From Alphaproteobacteria bacterium (lineage in GTDB: Bacteria; Pseudomonadota; Alphaproteobacteria; RF32; CAG-239), in assembly GCA_017465405.1 (NCBI GenBank), contig JAFTWG010000014.1, positions 33,950-97,949 of the forward strand: a stretch of DNA of 64,000 nt. The letters run 5' to 3'. The notes under the pieces are model-generated. The model had not been told where the DNA came from and searched no databases. It saw nothing but the letters and a program-made list of their open reading frames with translations. The position numbers were made by a program, and so were the translations under genes. Within the stretch, counting starts at the first letter, position 1. Each line of letters begins with the position of its first letter. Below, piece by piece: positions 35,252 through 44,327 of the stretch.

Positions 35252-36829
35252 TTACCAAGTTTGATAATTTGATTTCTTTTGTTGATTTTTCGTTACAGGT
35301 TTGTTTGAGGTATTATTGTTTAACCGCAAAGTTCTGATAATAAAAGAGTTCGGCTCACGAGAGGTAAATACGGTATTGACCTTTCCTTCGCCTATTCCTT
35401 TGTTGTTAAGTATTGTGTGCAACAAATCCAATCGACGTTGTTGCAACGCATAAGAACTGTTTTTATCAATTCTTATTTCTAATATTATATTATCATCTTC
35501 CGCTGCTTTATTTGCAAAAGCTTGTATCCATCTCAGTGTTTGTCCTGAAATTTCAGCTCTTCCCGGTTGGAATGACAATCTCATTTCAGCCGGCAGAATT
35601 TTTGAAGAGTTTTTATCTTTGCTGAAAGCTGCAAAAAGACCTTTTTTCTTTTTGCCTTTCTTTTTCCCGCTTGTAACTTCTTCCTCTTCTTCCACATCTT
35701 CGGATGACGAGCTGAAAATAGAAGTAATACTTTTTAATAAAGTGCTCTCATCTTCACTTTTTTCGGAAGATTGCAATTCCGTTTCTTCTTCTTGCTTTTC
35801 CAGGGTTTTTTTGGGGGAAACAAGTTGCGGAGTTAAATTTTTATCATTCATAATATCGTCAGGGATCGGAATGAGAATGTTTTTTACCATTTCCGCCGTT
35901 TGTACCTCTCCGGCTTCTTCTATTTTTTCCGGATTTAACAGTTTCTCTACCTCTTCATCTCCGATTGAGTTAGCAAAATCTTCAACAGCTTTATTGTTTT
36001 TTGCAAAAACATTGGCCCTTGCTACAACCCAAGGATTTTCTTCTTCAGACATGGTATTCCATTCTTTTTCAATATTTTCGCTTTCTTTATTTAATTGTTC
36101 TATTGCTTTGTTGTCGGCCACATTTGAAGCTATCATGGCTATTTGAGTATCAGGAGCATTTTCTTCTATTCTTACATTATTATTAGAGGGAATGCTTTTG
36201 TTTTCTTCAATAGGAATAAACTCTGCTTCATTATTTGTTTCGACAATTGTTTCAACATTGCTTGCTATTGTTATTGTGTCGACGGAATCAACTGTTTCTG
36301 TAATAGGGGTAGGCGTAGATTGAGTTGTTTGAGAAACGGTCACTTCCCCGATATTATTGGTGTTGTTTTTTTCAGTAAAATCAACAGCAGCAATCTTCGG
36401 TTCTTTTTTATTTTGTTCTTTTAGAGCAGGATTGATATTTTCTTTTGTTGAAGCAAGGGGTTTTGTGTTTTTTGCTTTTTTAACAGGGGCATACTCAAGA
36501 GGAATGTCTGCAGCATCTTCAATAGAGGATATACCGATGCCATCTACCGTTTCTGATTCAACGGTAAATAAGGCGTAGTCAATACTGAAGTTGTCGTTTT
36601 TCTTCTGTTCTTTTATTATGGCATCAAGTTTAGCTGCTTTTATATCCTTAGTGCTGGAAGCGGAAAAAACATTGTTGTCATTTTGAAAAAATAAAGCAAT
36701 ACTTCTTTGAGGGATGTCTATAGAATTGCTTTTGGGGGCAGATACGGAAAACAACAGCTCATTTGTTGCCCATATTACAAACATAGACATTGCAAAGCTT
36801 GTCAAAAATATCTTAAACGTTTTCTTCAT
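35252..36829 (-). CDS. Membrane-anchored protein with OmpA-like C-terminal domain, first gene of the pil operon
   Basis: Protein of 525 residues. N-terminal membrane anchor (FLTSFAMSMFVIWATNELLF), then about 360 residues of acidic, Asn/Glu/Val-rich low-complexity sequence, a Lys-rich patch (SGKKKGKKKKGL), and a C-terminal domain (about 415-510) with MRLSFQPGRAEISGQTLRWI, a helix and LQQRRLDLLHTILNNKGIG followed by strands. That pattern is the OmpA-like peptidoglycan-binding fold, although the usual Asp/Arg pair is only partly conserved (ALQQRRLD). It could fasten the pilus machine to the cell wall. It heads the operon 88 bases before the TcpQ-like gene. No named homologue is recognised. Confidence 0.6.
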   Translation of the reverse strand: MKKTFKIFLTSFAMSMFVIWATNELLFSVSAPKSNSIDIPQRSIALFFQNDNNVFSASSTKDIKAAKLDAIIKEQKKNDNFSIDYALFTVESETVDGIGISSIEDAADIPLEYAPVKKAKNTKPLASTKENINPALKEQNKKEPKIAAVDFTEKNNTNNIGEVTVSQTTQSTPTPITETVDSVDTITIASNVETIVETNNEAEFIPIEENKSIPSNNNVRIEENAPDTQIAMIASNVADNKAIEQLNKESENIEKEWNTMSEEENPWVVARANVFAKNNKAVEDFANSIGDEEVEKLLNPEKIEEAGEVQTAEMVKNILIPIPDDIMNDKNLTPQLVSPKKTLEKQEEETELQSSEKSEDESTLLKSITSIFSSSSEDVEEEEEVTSGKKKGKKKKGLFAAFSKDKNSSKILPAEMRLSFQPGRAEISGQTLRWIQAFANKAAEDDNIILEIRIDKNSSYALQQRRLDLLHTILNNKGIGEGKVNTVFTSREPNSFIIRTLRLNNNTSNKPVTKNQQKKSNYQTW

Positions 36830-37160
36830 AATCTTAACCCCTCAACAAGATAAGCTTAATTTAAAAAATATTAATTTGCAAGTATTTATTTAATTTCCGT
36901 TAATTTCAGAAAAATTCTGATTAAGAATATACTTATGTATAAAAGGTATAATATAAGTTAATATCTTTTTATATTATGCGATTTTTGTCTTAATTTGCTG
37001 TTTTGTGACTATGAATTTTTTGTTACAGGGTGTAGTTTCCTAGCGAAAACAAGCAGTTATAAGATTTTTCGAAAAGTTAATAATGCTGGAAATTTTTGTA
37101 AAAATCGGGTATTCTGAAAATGTATAAGAAGTACTTTTAATTAATTAAAGGAGAAAAACT
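36830..37160. promoter_or_regulatory. Divergent intergenic region between pil and vir operons
   Basis: 331 very AT-rich bases separate the start of the minus-strand pil operon from the plus-strand VirB2 genes. It must hold the promoters for both, but I see no pair of -35 and -10 boxes that is convincing. TATAAT occurs on plus near 36948, and TATAAG near 37126, 35 bases before the first VirB2 gene. A short palindrome ATTTTTGTAAAAAT lies near 37093. Shared position makes coordinated control of the two operons plausible. Confidence 0.4.
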
Positions 37161-37499
37161 ATGCAATTTATGAAGAAAAATATCTGGACATTAGTAGCAA
37201 TGATTTTTGTTGTTACTGTTGCTATGATCGGTGACGCTTGTGCAGATGACGTTATGGGTTTGGCGTTGACTAAAACACGTAACGTGTTTGAAAAAGTAAA
37301 ATCAATCATCTTCGTTTTAGGTGGATTTGGTTTGGTAGCTGTAGCTTTCTTGGCTATCTTTGGTAAAGTTAACTGGAAATGGTTTGCAGGTTTGGCTGTA
37401 GGTTTGGCTATTTTGGCTGCTGCAAACGCTGTTGTTCAATACTCTGCAGGTGCAAATGCTGGTTTGAACGATACATTCCAACAAACATCAAGCATGTAA
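37161..37499 (+). CDS. virB2: VirB2-like pilin 1
   Basis: Protein of 112 residues with a signal peptide (cut after DACA, before DDVMG) and two membrane helices (VKSIIFVLGGFGLVAVAFLA and WFAGLAVGLAILAAANAVV) split by GKVNWKW, the standard VirB2/TrbC pilin plan. The mature protein is about 83 residues. It has a strong AGGAG site and Ala/Gly/Val-rich composition, and heads the locus. It is probably the major subunit, since a stem-loop follows it (37515-37547) that could stabilise its message. Two further related genes follow. Confidence 0.82.
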   Translation: MQFMKKNIWTLVAMIFVVTVAMIGDACADDVMGLALTKTRNVFEKVKSIIFVLGGFGLVAVAFLAIFGKVNWKWFAGLAVGLAILAAANAVVQYSAGANAGLNDTFQQTSSM

Positions 37500-37514
37500 T
37501 TGCTTAATAAAATC

Positions 37515-37547
37515 GGGAGGGCTGTCGCAGCTCGCAATAGTCCTCCC
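37515..37547 (+). promoter_or_regulatory. Stem-loop between VirB2-like genes 1 and 2
   Basis: Nine-pair stem GGGAGGGCT (37515-37523) with AGTCCTCCC (37539-37547; one G-T pair) around a 15-base loop. On plus it is not followed by a T-run, so it fits an mRNA-stabilising or attenuating hairpin. The loop contains CTCGCAAT, resembling the MITE end, so it could be a remnant. Confidence 0.6.
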
Positions 37548-37582
37548 AAAATTTAACAAAAACAGGTAGGAAGGAAAAGAAA

Positions 37583-37924
37583 ATGTTGTACGTAAAATTA
37601 AAGAAAATAATTTTATTGACATTGGTTGCGTTCATCGTTTCTTCAATTTTATTTGCAACCAATTCTTTTGCCGCAGATTCGGGTTTGTTTGCTGATTTGA
37701 CAGCAAAGGGACAAGAAATATTTAAAGGTATGCGGGAAATTATTTTTGCCGTTGCCGGTTTTGGTATAATTGCTATCGCAGTAGGCGGTTTCTTCGGTAA
37801 TTTTAACTGGAAATGGTTGGGTGCCATCATAATCGGATTGATGGTTATTGCATTAACTTCCGGTATTATAGAATATATGGTAGGTTCCGATGTGCTTACC
37901 GATGTACAAGATACCTTAAAATAA
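37583..37924 (+). CDS. virB2: VirB2-like pilin 2
   Basis: Protein of 113 residues, paralogue of the gene before it: signal peptide ending NSFAA, then GLFADLTAKGQEIFKGMREIIFAV split by the first helix, the shared GNFNWKWLGAIIIGLMVIAL stretch (compare GKVNWKWFAGLAVGLAIL), and a short tail. It starts with AGGAAGG nearby and ends 14 bases before the third paralogue. It may be a minor pilin or an alternative subunit. Confidence 0.8.
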   Translation: MLYVKLKKIILLTLVAFIVSSILFATNSFAADSGLFADLTAKGQEIFKGMREIIFAVAGFGIIAIAVGGFFGNFNWKWLGAIIIGLMVIALTSGIIEYMVGSDVLTDVQDTLK

Positions 37925-37938
37925 TAGAGGAGGGGGTT

Positions 37939-39192
37939 ATGATGAAATTTTTGAAAAACGGAAATAAACTCTCCATATTGGGCTTTATACTTTGTGTGGC
38001 GATAGTACTTATTGCCGGCGATGTATTAGCTGAAGGTGGAACAGCAGGTTTAGATGCGGGAGCCGCTGCGGGCGGAGGAGTTGCTCCGACAGGCAGTACA
38101 AGCCCTTATGGCAAATGTCAGGGTGGTGATATTTTTGAAACTTTAAGATGTATGATTGCAAATACTCTTAAAGATATAAGAAATATAGTTTACGTTGTTG
38201 GCGGAATAGGTTTAATTACTTTTACTTTTGCGGCAATATTCGGAAAAATAAGCTTCAAACATTTAGCTAATATATGTATCAGCTTGTTTTTATTGTCTAT
38301 GATGTCTCCGTTTGTTTCTTTCTTTACCGGTAGCGAAACAGCTCTGGCAGAACTCGAATATGGGTTGTACTTATCTCCGGAAGATGGTGATGTAGAAGAT
38401 TCTAATGTTACAGGTTCTTGTAAAGGCGGAAATTGTCCTTCGTCAAGTAGTGGTGTAACGGGCGGAGGTTCCGGAGGTGGGCAAGCTCTTGTTCCGGGCG
38501 AGGATGCTATAGATGGTGGTGTGCTTGACGAAGTTGTTGTTACTGCTCAGGCTCCAAAAATGCAAGGCATTGATTTGCCAGGTGCGTCTGTTGAACTTCC
38601 TTCAACTATTGCTCCGATACCAACACTAACTGCAAACAATACAGAGGTTGATACTCGTACCGGATGGCAAAAATTCAAAGACGGTATAAAGAAAGTGGCA
38701 ACAGAAGGTAAAAAAGCATACAACACGGCTTCAACAGTATATTCTGCAGCTAAGAATGTTTATACTGCAGGAAAGAATACGGTTACCGCTGTTAAAAACG
38801 CAGATAGTCTGGAAGATGTGTTAATGGCTGGTACTGTTGCTGCAAACTCTATACAAAACATTGCCGGTAATGTTACTATGGCAGCTGGTGCGGTTGGTGC
38901 ATATACCGATCAAAAAATGCTGAATGAAATCAACAGTGAGATTGATCGCTTGAGACAAGATAGTCAAAATAATCCGGGTAATGTTGATGCAAACAATCAA
39001 AGAATTGCAGAGTTGCAACAACAAGCAAGAGAAGGAACGGCGCAAGCTAAAACCGAAGCTGCTCTTGGCGGTGTAGTAGATGCCGCTTCAGAAGGAAGGG
39101 GTGCTTTCGAAACCGGAATAGATATCAATAATACCGTAAATGCAGGATGGCGATTGGGTAACGATATCTTAAGTGGTAAAGGCTTTAAATAA
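37939..39192 (+). CDS. VirB2-like protein 3 with long C-terminal extension
   Basis: Protein of 417 residues, started at the ATG 37939 with GAGGAGG nine bases upstream (longer frame to 37813 lies inside the preceding gene). Signal peptide ending VLA, Gly/Ala-rich segment, then the VirB2 plan with two helices around GKISFKH (residues about 75-130). After that comes about 280 residues not found in pilins: Gly-rich linker, the motif DEVVVTAQ near 198, and a long helical, Lys/Ala-rich region (KKAYNTASTVYSAAKNVYTA) ending with coiled coil and GWRLGNDIL. It could be a tip pilin or a pilin-anchored effector. Function unknown; a terminator follows. Confidence 0.7.
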   Translation: MMKFLKNGNKLSILGFILCVAIVLIAGDVLAEGGTAGLDAGAAAGGGVAPTGSTSPYGKCQGGDIFETLRCMIANTLKDIRNIVYVVGGIGLITFTFAAIFGKISFKHLANICISLFLLSMMSPFVSFFTGSETALAELEYGLYLSPEDGDVEDSNVTGSCKGGNCPSSSSGVTGGGSGGGQALVPGEDAIDGGVLDEVVVTAQAPKMQGIDLPGASVELPSTIAPIPTLTANNTEVDTRTGWQKFKDGIKKVATEGKKAYNTASTVYSAAKNVYTAGKNTVTAVKNADSLEDVLMAGTVAANSIQNIAGNVTMAAGAVGAYTDQKMLNEINSEIDRLRQDSQNNPGNVDANNQRIAELQQQAREGTAQAKTEAALGGVVDAASEGRGAFETGIDINNTVNAGWRLGNDILSGKGFK

Positions 39193-39209
39193 GTAATCAC
39201 TGATGTTAG

Positions 39210-39239
39210 ATATGCCGCAGAAATGCGGCATATTTTTTT
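39210..39239 (+). terminator. Terminator after the VirB2-like gene group
   Basis: Stem ATATGCCGC/GCGGCATAT with a six-base loop followed by seven T. It closes the three-gene pilin unit, 17 bases after its last stop. Confidence 0.85.
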
Positions 39240-39266
39240 GTTTATAAATCTTTTCTAGCTTTTTTG

Positions 39267-39295
39267 TTGCAAACAAAAAACTTTTCTTGTAGAAT
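39267..39295 (+). promoter_or_regulatory. Promoter for the virB3-virB11 operon
   Basis: TTGCAA (39267-39272), 17 bases, then TAGAAT (39290-39295), about 31 bases before the virB3 ATG and directly after the pilin terminator. A good sigma-70-type match. The next terminator on this strand is at 63.1 kb, so it may drive the whole operon. Confidence 0.5.
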
Positions 39296-39326
39296 CGAAA
39301 AAAAGAAGTGATGTCATGAGGAAAAT

Positions 39327-39617
39327 ATGAGGGAACCGATATTAAAAGCAGTAGCAAATCCTCCAAAGATTTTGTGGGGACCGTTTCTTCCGGTTTTGTT
39401 AAACTTGGGAATGCAGTTCCCTGTGATGTTTACATCAATAGGTGCTTTTGATGTAAACCCCTTGCTTTTTGTTATAACGATTCTTATCGTTCATGGCGGA
39501 GTTATATTATGGGGAACCAAAGAGCCACATATTTCCAACATGATACAAGCTTTTGGTCAAACTCGACGTGTAAGTAATAATTTGTATAAAACAAAGGGGA
39601 ATAAATTTGCACCCTGA
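39327..39617 (+). CDS. virB3: VirB3/TrbD-like inner-membrane protein
   Basis: Protein of 96 residues with two adjacent hydrophobic segments (FLPVLLNLGMQFPVMF and LLFVITILIVHGGVIL), the VirB3/TrbD plan, and a C-terminal TRRVSNNLYKTKG in the cytoplasm. It overlaps the virB4 start by 11 bases, which matches the usual virB3-virB4 pairing. Its job is to link pilin or membrane parts to the VirB4 ATPase. Confidence 0.82.
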   Translation: MREPILKAVANPPKILWGPFLPVLLNLGMQFPVMFTSIGAFDVNPLLFVITILIVHGGVILWGTKEPHISNMIQAFGQTRRVSNNLYKTKGNKFAP

Positions 39618-42039
39618 TTTCGATTTTTTTAACATCTTTGTGCAGGGTTTAAGCAGCAAAGAAGTTATAGTAGCAATGCTTGGTTTTATATCTGCAGCGG
39701 CGTTTGCCGGATTGTGGGTTACAAAATTTGGTCATGTTATTTTGCCTCAGCCGAACGAATCAAAGGTTGCAGACTTTTTGCCGTTTAACAAGCTGATGTC
39801 TGATGGTATGACGATTCGTTGTTATAACGGATCATATGCCCGCGTGTTTAAAATTGATGGATTGGATTTAGCTTTTGCTACTGAAGAAAAAAATATTTCG
39901 ATGGCTGAAGCTCGTAAATCTTGGCTTGATAGTATGTCAGATTTGCAAGTTATTGCACGAGTTATAACTTTGCGTGAGAGAATCCCTGCGGATGTAATTG
40001 AAAATACATTTGAAAATAAAATTTTGGAAAAGGTTGCTTATACATGGCAATCAACTCTTGATAGGGTATATACCAATTCTCACTACATTATCATCAGTGT
40101 TCCTGATAGACCAGAGGCTCTTAAAGATTTAAATTATGCTTCCCAGACCTTGCTTGCAACCCTAAGTGAATATGGTGTTAAAGCAATGTTTGAAAGTGAA
40201 GACAGTAATGCTCTTGACAGCCCTTTTCATGTTTATAGCCGTATATGTAGTCCGGTGACGACACCTGACCCGAAGGTCGGAAATGCGGAAGGGGCGCAAT
40301 TAAACGAACTGTTAACAGCGGACCAAATTCATTTTACCGGAGAAAACGGTCTTATCAAGTTTAAGTCCGGTGATAGAGAAACACTGGCCATTACAATGGG
40401 TATTCGTTCTTCCGGTGATTATATGGATGAATCAATGATTGTTTCTTTGTTGGCTATAGACTGTGAACTTACACTTATGCATAACATTAAGCCGATTTAT
40501 CGTCCAAAAGCTAAAGCTTTATTGATTCAACAAAGAAATATGGCGAGAATGACCAGTTTTTCACAAGATGTTGTTGACCAATATCACTATGCGATGAGTT
40601 CTATTGAAGATAGTGATGCAAACTATCAGGCTTTAACCGAATACGCAATGAGTATGGTATTGAAAGGTAAGAGTAAAGCCGAAATAGAATTTGCGGAAAG
40701 TGAAGTGCAAAGAATTTGTCGTTTATTTGGTGTAACACCGGTTAGAGAAGGTTGGGTTGCGCAGGCGACATTCTTTAATCAATTCCCTACATACGACACC
40801 TATCCGAGAACTTATAGTTATTTATCTCGAGTTGTAACGGCAGCAGTATCTTTTGATAAGCCTGCGGAAGGTTTTAATAAATGTGACTGGGGTCCGGGAG
40901 CTATTACAACATTCAGAACAACAACCGGATCAGGTTATCGTTTTCAGTTCCACGTCTCATCTGAAGAAGCGGCGGTTGCTCACTGTTGTATTATCGGTCC
41001 GACCGGACAAGGTAAAACTACTTTGCTCACTTTTTTGGCCGGTCAAGCTATGCGTCACAAAGATTTGAAAGTGTTCTTCTTTGACAGACACCGTGGTGCG
41101 GAAATTTTTACTCGTGCTGTAGGTGGTGCATACATCGGATTTGATGGTGATGAAAAAAATGTATCGTTAAATCCTTTTGATACGTCTCCAACCCCGAATA
41201 ACAGAGCCTTTTTACGTCGTTGGATAAAATCTATTACCATGGTTGATGACGCTTTATCCGAAAAAGAAATTTCTCGTGCTGTTACGACGGCGTTTGATTA
41301 TTTGCGACCGGAAGAACGAGTTATGAGTAACTTGTATAAGAGTTGCTTCTCTCCGACCGGAAATATGCGACGAGAATTATATCGTTGGGTTAATCCTGAT
41401 CAATACGGTAAAATTTTTAATGCTAAAGATGATAGTTTGGATTTGCGTTCAAAGAGATTTATGGCTTTTGACTTTACCCATATTTTTGAAGATGACACAT
41501 TAGCTCCTGCAGTAATCAGTTATATTATGCACCGTATCCAGTCAGAAACAGGTGAAACAGGTGTTCCTTCTTTGATTATGATCGATGAAACGGCGCCGAT
41601 GCTTAAACACCCGATGTTCCGAGATTATTTTATGATTGGTTTGCAAGAAGGTCGTAAAAAACGTCAGGCTTATTTGTGTGCATTCCAACAACCGAATATT
41701 ATTGACTCATTAGGAGTTGGTGAAGTTATTCGTGGTCAATGTCAAACCGTGTTGTTTTTCCGCAACCCGCAAGCTCGACCGGAAGACTATGCAAACTGGA
41801 ATCTTAATCAAAGAGAAATCGACTTTGTGTTTGGTAAATCTTATCGAGATTTTCCGTATGCTATTTTATTATCACGTCCTGCCACGGGTGAATCGGTAAT
41901 TTTGGATGTTAATTTGAGTGGATTAGGGCCATATTTGAAACTTTATAACTCCAGTCGTAAAAACGTTTTACTGGTTCAAGATTTGATAAAACAGTACGGC
42001 GAAGAAAACTTTGTTACAAAATATTTAAATCTTGCGTAA
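39607..42039 (+). CDS. virB4: VirB4-family T4SS ATPase
   Basis: ATPase of 810 residues, the usual VirB4 length, starting at TTG (39607) with AAGGGG upstream and overlapping the virB3 end. A hydrophobic segment (VIVAMLGFISAAAFAGLWV) lies near residue 25. Walker A GPTGQGKTT near 464, RRWIKSITMVDDAL, Walker B SLIMIDETAPML near 655, and the late QCQTVLFFRNPQARPEDY are standard. It energises pilin dislocation and substrate transport. The family is VirB4/TrbE, not the IncI/Dot-Icm TraU/DotO type. It is followed by 78 bases before the next gene. Confidence 0.94.
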   Translation: MHPDFDFFNIFVQGLSSKEVIVAMLGFISAAAFAGLWVTKFGHVILPQPNESKVADFLPFNKLMSDGMTIRCYNGSYARVFKIDGLDLAFATEEKNISMAEARKSWLDSMSDLQVIARVITLRERIPADVIENTFENKILEKVAYTWQSTLDRVYTNSHYIIISVPDRPEALKDLNYASQTLLATLSEYGVKAMFESEDSNALDSPFHVYSRICSPVTTPDPKVGNAEGAQLNELLTADQIHFTGENGLIKFKSGDRETLAITMGIRSSGDYMDESMIVSLLAIDCELTLMHNIKPIYRPKAKALLIQQRNMARMTSFSQDVVDQYHYAMSSIEDSDANYQALTEYAMSMVLKGKSKAEIEFAESEVQRICRLFGVTPVREGWVAQATFFNQFPTYDTYPRTYSYLSRVVTAAVSFDKPAEGFNKCDWGPGAITTFRTTTGSGYRFQFHVSSEEAAVAHCCIIGPTGQGKTTLLTFLAGQAMRHKDLKVFFFDRHRGAEIFTRAVGGAYIGFDGDEKNVSLNPFDTSPTPNNRAFLRRWIKSITMVDDALSEKEISRAVTTAFDYLRPEERVMSNLYKSCFSPTGNMRRELYRWVNPDQYGKIFNAKDDSLDLRSKRFMAFDFTHIFEDDTLAPAVISYIMHRIQSETGETGVPSLIMIDETAPMLKHPMFRDYFMIGLQEGRKKRQAYLCAFQQPNIIDSLGVGEVIRGQCQTVLFFRNPQARPEDYANWNLNQREIDFVFGKSYRDFPYAILLSRPATGESVILDVNLSGLGPYLKLYNSSRKNVLLVQDLIKQYGEENFVTKYLNLA

Positions 42040-42117
42040 ACTTTATAAAATAAGTTTCTAAAATAGATTTTTTTTGTTATCATATACTATGAGGACGAAT
42101 CTCATTAGGAGGGTGGT

Positions 42118-43677
42118 ATGATAAAAATTAAGTCTATTAGTTTGGGTTTTGTTTGTTCCGTATTGGCTGTATCGACTGCTTTAGCCGGATTGCCGACTAT
42201 TGATGCCGGTAATATTGCGGGTACTGTTGGTATTGTTACACAAGGTTCTACAAGTATTCAGCAAGGTATTGGAATCATAACAAACGGAGCTGATTTAAAC
42301 TCTATAATCGGAGATTCGGCCGGATCTTTAGGAAAATTTTTGCCCGGAGGACTTGGGGGTGGGGATAAAGATGGTTTATCTTTTCAAGATGCACTCAAGC
42401 GTATTAATGAAGGCGTAAGTGCTTTTAATAAAGCTCAAGAAGATGTAAAGAAGAAAAAAGAAGAATATCAAGCTTTGATGGATGCAGTTAATCCCAAAAA
42501 AGAAAATCCTGAAGAGGCTTATGATGATGGTGAGATGGAAGGTGCTGAATATGGTGCTGATGATTATGGTTATTCGGAAGAAGACTATGATAGTAGCAAT
42601 GTTCCTGCTCAACAGGTGGCCGGTCAAGGAGATTTTCTTGCCGAAAGAGAAGTTGTTGAGCCGATGTCAGCGGAGTTAGCTCCTTCTCTTACTCTAAAAC
42701 AAGCTCCGTTGGTCGGAGAAATGCCGCTAAACCCACAGTTATCCGATCAAGCATTATCACTTGAAAAACAAGAACTCTCTATAGATGGCGAAGTTGTTGA
42801 CACAGAGGCAGTAACAGCTTCTGAAGATAAAATAAAGATTGCTCCTGTAGGGATAAACAGAAAGGCCTTTGGTCGAGCTGTACAAGTTGATGATACTGTT
42901 GCTGTAAAAGCTGAAAAAGTGCCGGTTAAAAAAATGCAACTCAGGGAAGTCGCTCCTATAAAAGCTGATTTATCAGATGTTTCCGTTGCAAAATCACCCG
43001 CAATATCTGAACCTGCAAAATTGGATAAGGGTATTGTTCCTGTTGCTCCAAAGTTGGAAGCCCCGGCTGTACAGCCGAGAGTTCAAGGAAAGTTTAGAGT
43101 TTCACCTAAGGTATCCCCCCTAAAAGCAGATAGACTTTCCAATAATACAAAAAGCTTTTCTACCCGTTTAATGTTTGCTGCTAAGAAAAGTAGTAATACT
43201 AAAGGAGCTAACACCGATGCTTATGGTAACTTTATTAGTGCGTTACCGAAAAGATGTGGAGTTAGTATAGATGATTTAAGTGACGAAGAAAAATTGAACG
43301 AGTGTCTTACTAAAGTAATAAGTGAAAATAATGCTTCAAATCAGTTTGATGCAGCACTTAGTCGAAAACAATGCCAAAGAATGGTTTACGATACGGTTGT
43401 CGCTCTTATGGCAGAAGCGACCTTAGCAAAAGTAGAAGCTTCTTCTTATAAAGATACATTAGATGAGCAAGAGAAATTAGGTGGAGATAGTAATAATACC
43501 CGAGATGATTCAAGTGTATTGGCTATGAGTAATGAACAGATACAAAAATTACTAAATAAAATATCATTGCTGACATCATCTCAGATATTATTAGATACGG
43601 TAAAACAGTTGTGTTCAATGCAAGATGACGTTGTAGACGCAAATTCGGATAGTGGCGATAGCGATGGAGAAGAATAA
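42118..43677 (+). CDS. Secreted T4SS-locus protein, acidic linker and helical C-terminus
   Basis: Protein of 519 residues with a signal peptide (cut after ALA, before GLPTID) and AGGAGG before the start. Gly/Ile-rich start, a helical stretch with Lys-rich coiled coil, an Asp/Tyr-rich acidic run (residues 140-160), a disordered middle, and a helical C-terminal domain (about 360-500) with four Cys (KRCGVS, NECLTK, RKQCQRM and KQLCSM). The helical end recalls VirB5/TrbJ proteins. Its stop overlaps the next start (TAATG). I do not recognise a family. Confidence 0.65.
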   Translation: MIKIKSISLGFVCSVLAVSTALAGLPTIDAGNIAGTVGIVTQGSTSIQQGIGIITNGADLNSIIGDSAGSLGKFLPGGLGGGDKDGLSFQDALKRINEGVSAFNKAQEDVKKKKEEYQALMDAVNPKKENPEEAYDDGEMEGAEYGADDYGYSEEDYDSSNVPAQQVAGQGDFLAEREVVEPMSAELAPSLTLKQAPLVGEMPLNPQLSDQALSLEKQELSIDGEVVDTEAVTASEDKIKIAPVGINRKAFGRAVQVDDTVAVKAEKVPVKKMQLREVAPIKADLSDVSVAKSPAISEPAKLDKGIVPVAPKLEAPAVQPRVQGKFRVSPKVSPLKADRLSNNTKSFSTRLMFAAKKSSNTKGANTDAYGNFISALPKRCGVSIDDLSDEEKLNECLTKVISENNASNQFDAALSRKQCQRMVYDTVVALMAEATLAKVEASSYKDTLDEQEKLGGDSNNTRDDSSVLAMSNEQIQKLLNKISLLTSSQILLDTVKQLCSMQDDVVDANSDSGDSDGEE

Positions 43678-44327
43678 TGAAAAAAACATTGTTAATTTTT
43701 GTCGTATGCTTGGGATTGTTATTTGTTAAACAATCCTATGCCGACTTTGAGGCTGTTGAGACGACATTAACACAGTTAGAAAAACTTGAAAAGAAAGCTC
43801 AAGTTGTACAAGAAAAGTATGAAAAGATAGAATCTGCATACAATTCTCTTCGTCAAGGAGATTTTGGTCCTATAACTGACTTAGCGAAAGAATATGAAAT
43901 TGACAAGATTGCTACAAAGCAGTTCAATAAACTTGCGGGCAAAGACAAACCGGCAGATTTGCAAAGTGCGATTGAGGCCGAAACTATTCCAAATTATACG
44001 GATGAAAACCAGACAGAAACTTATGATGAAATACAAGAAATTAACAATGCTATTTTAAGAGAAGATTTATCCAGATTGTATGCTTATGCATTTACTCTTC
44101 GCACAAATATGGCAAAAGAAAATAAAGAAAGAGATGATGAGGCCAAGCAAACAGATGATTCCCGAGAAATGATGAAATTGGCTAACGAAGAAGCTGAGGA
44201 AAGTGCTCAAAGAATGAATCGTATTGTTGATATGATAAGTTCTAGGTATGAAATAGATTTAAGAATAACATTAAGAACATTGAGTGTTAATGTCGAAGAT
44301 GATGAAGAAGAAGGAGATGCAGAATGA
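43677..44327 (+). CDS. Secreted helical protein, VirB5-like
   Basis: Protein of 216 residues with a signal peptide (LFVKQSYA, then DFEAVE) and an almost wholly helical mature part: LTQLEKLEKKAQVVQEKYEK, a linker, then EDLSRLYAYAFTLRTNMAKE and EEAEESAQRMNRIVDMISSR. That layout of two helical hairpins with a late Gln/Arg helix fits the VirB5/TrbJ family of minor pilus or tip proteins. It overlaps the genes on both sides. The assignment is by architecture and place only. Confidence 0.55.
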   Translation: MKKTLLIFVVCLGLLFVKQSYADFEAVETTLTQLEKLEKKAQVVQEKYEKIESAYNSLRQGDFGPITDLAKEYEIDKIATKQFNKLAGKDKPADLQSAIEAETIPNYTDENQTETYDEIQEINNAILREDLSRLYAYAFTLRTNMAKENKERDDEAKQTDDSREMMKLANEEAEESAQRMNRIVDMISSRYEIDLRITLRTLSVNVEDDEEEGDAE

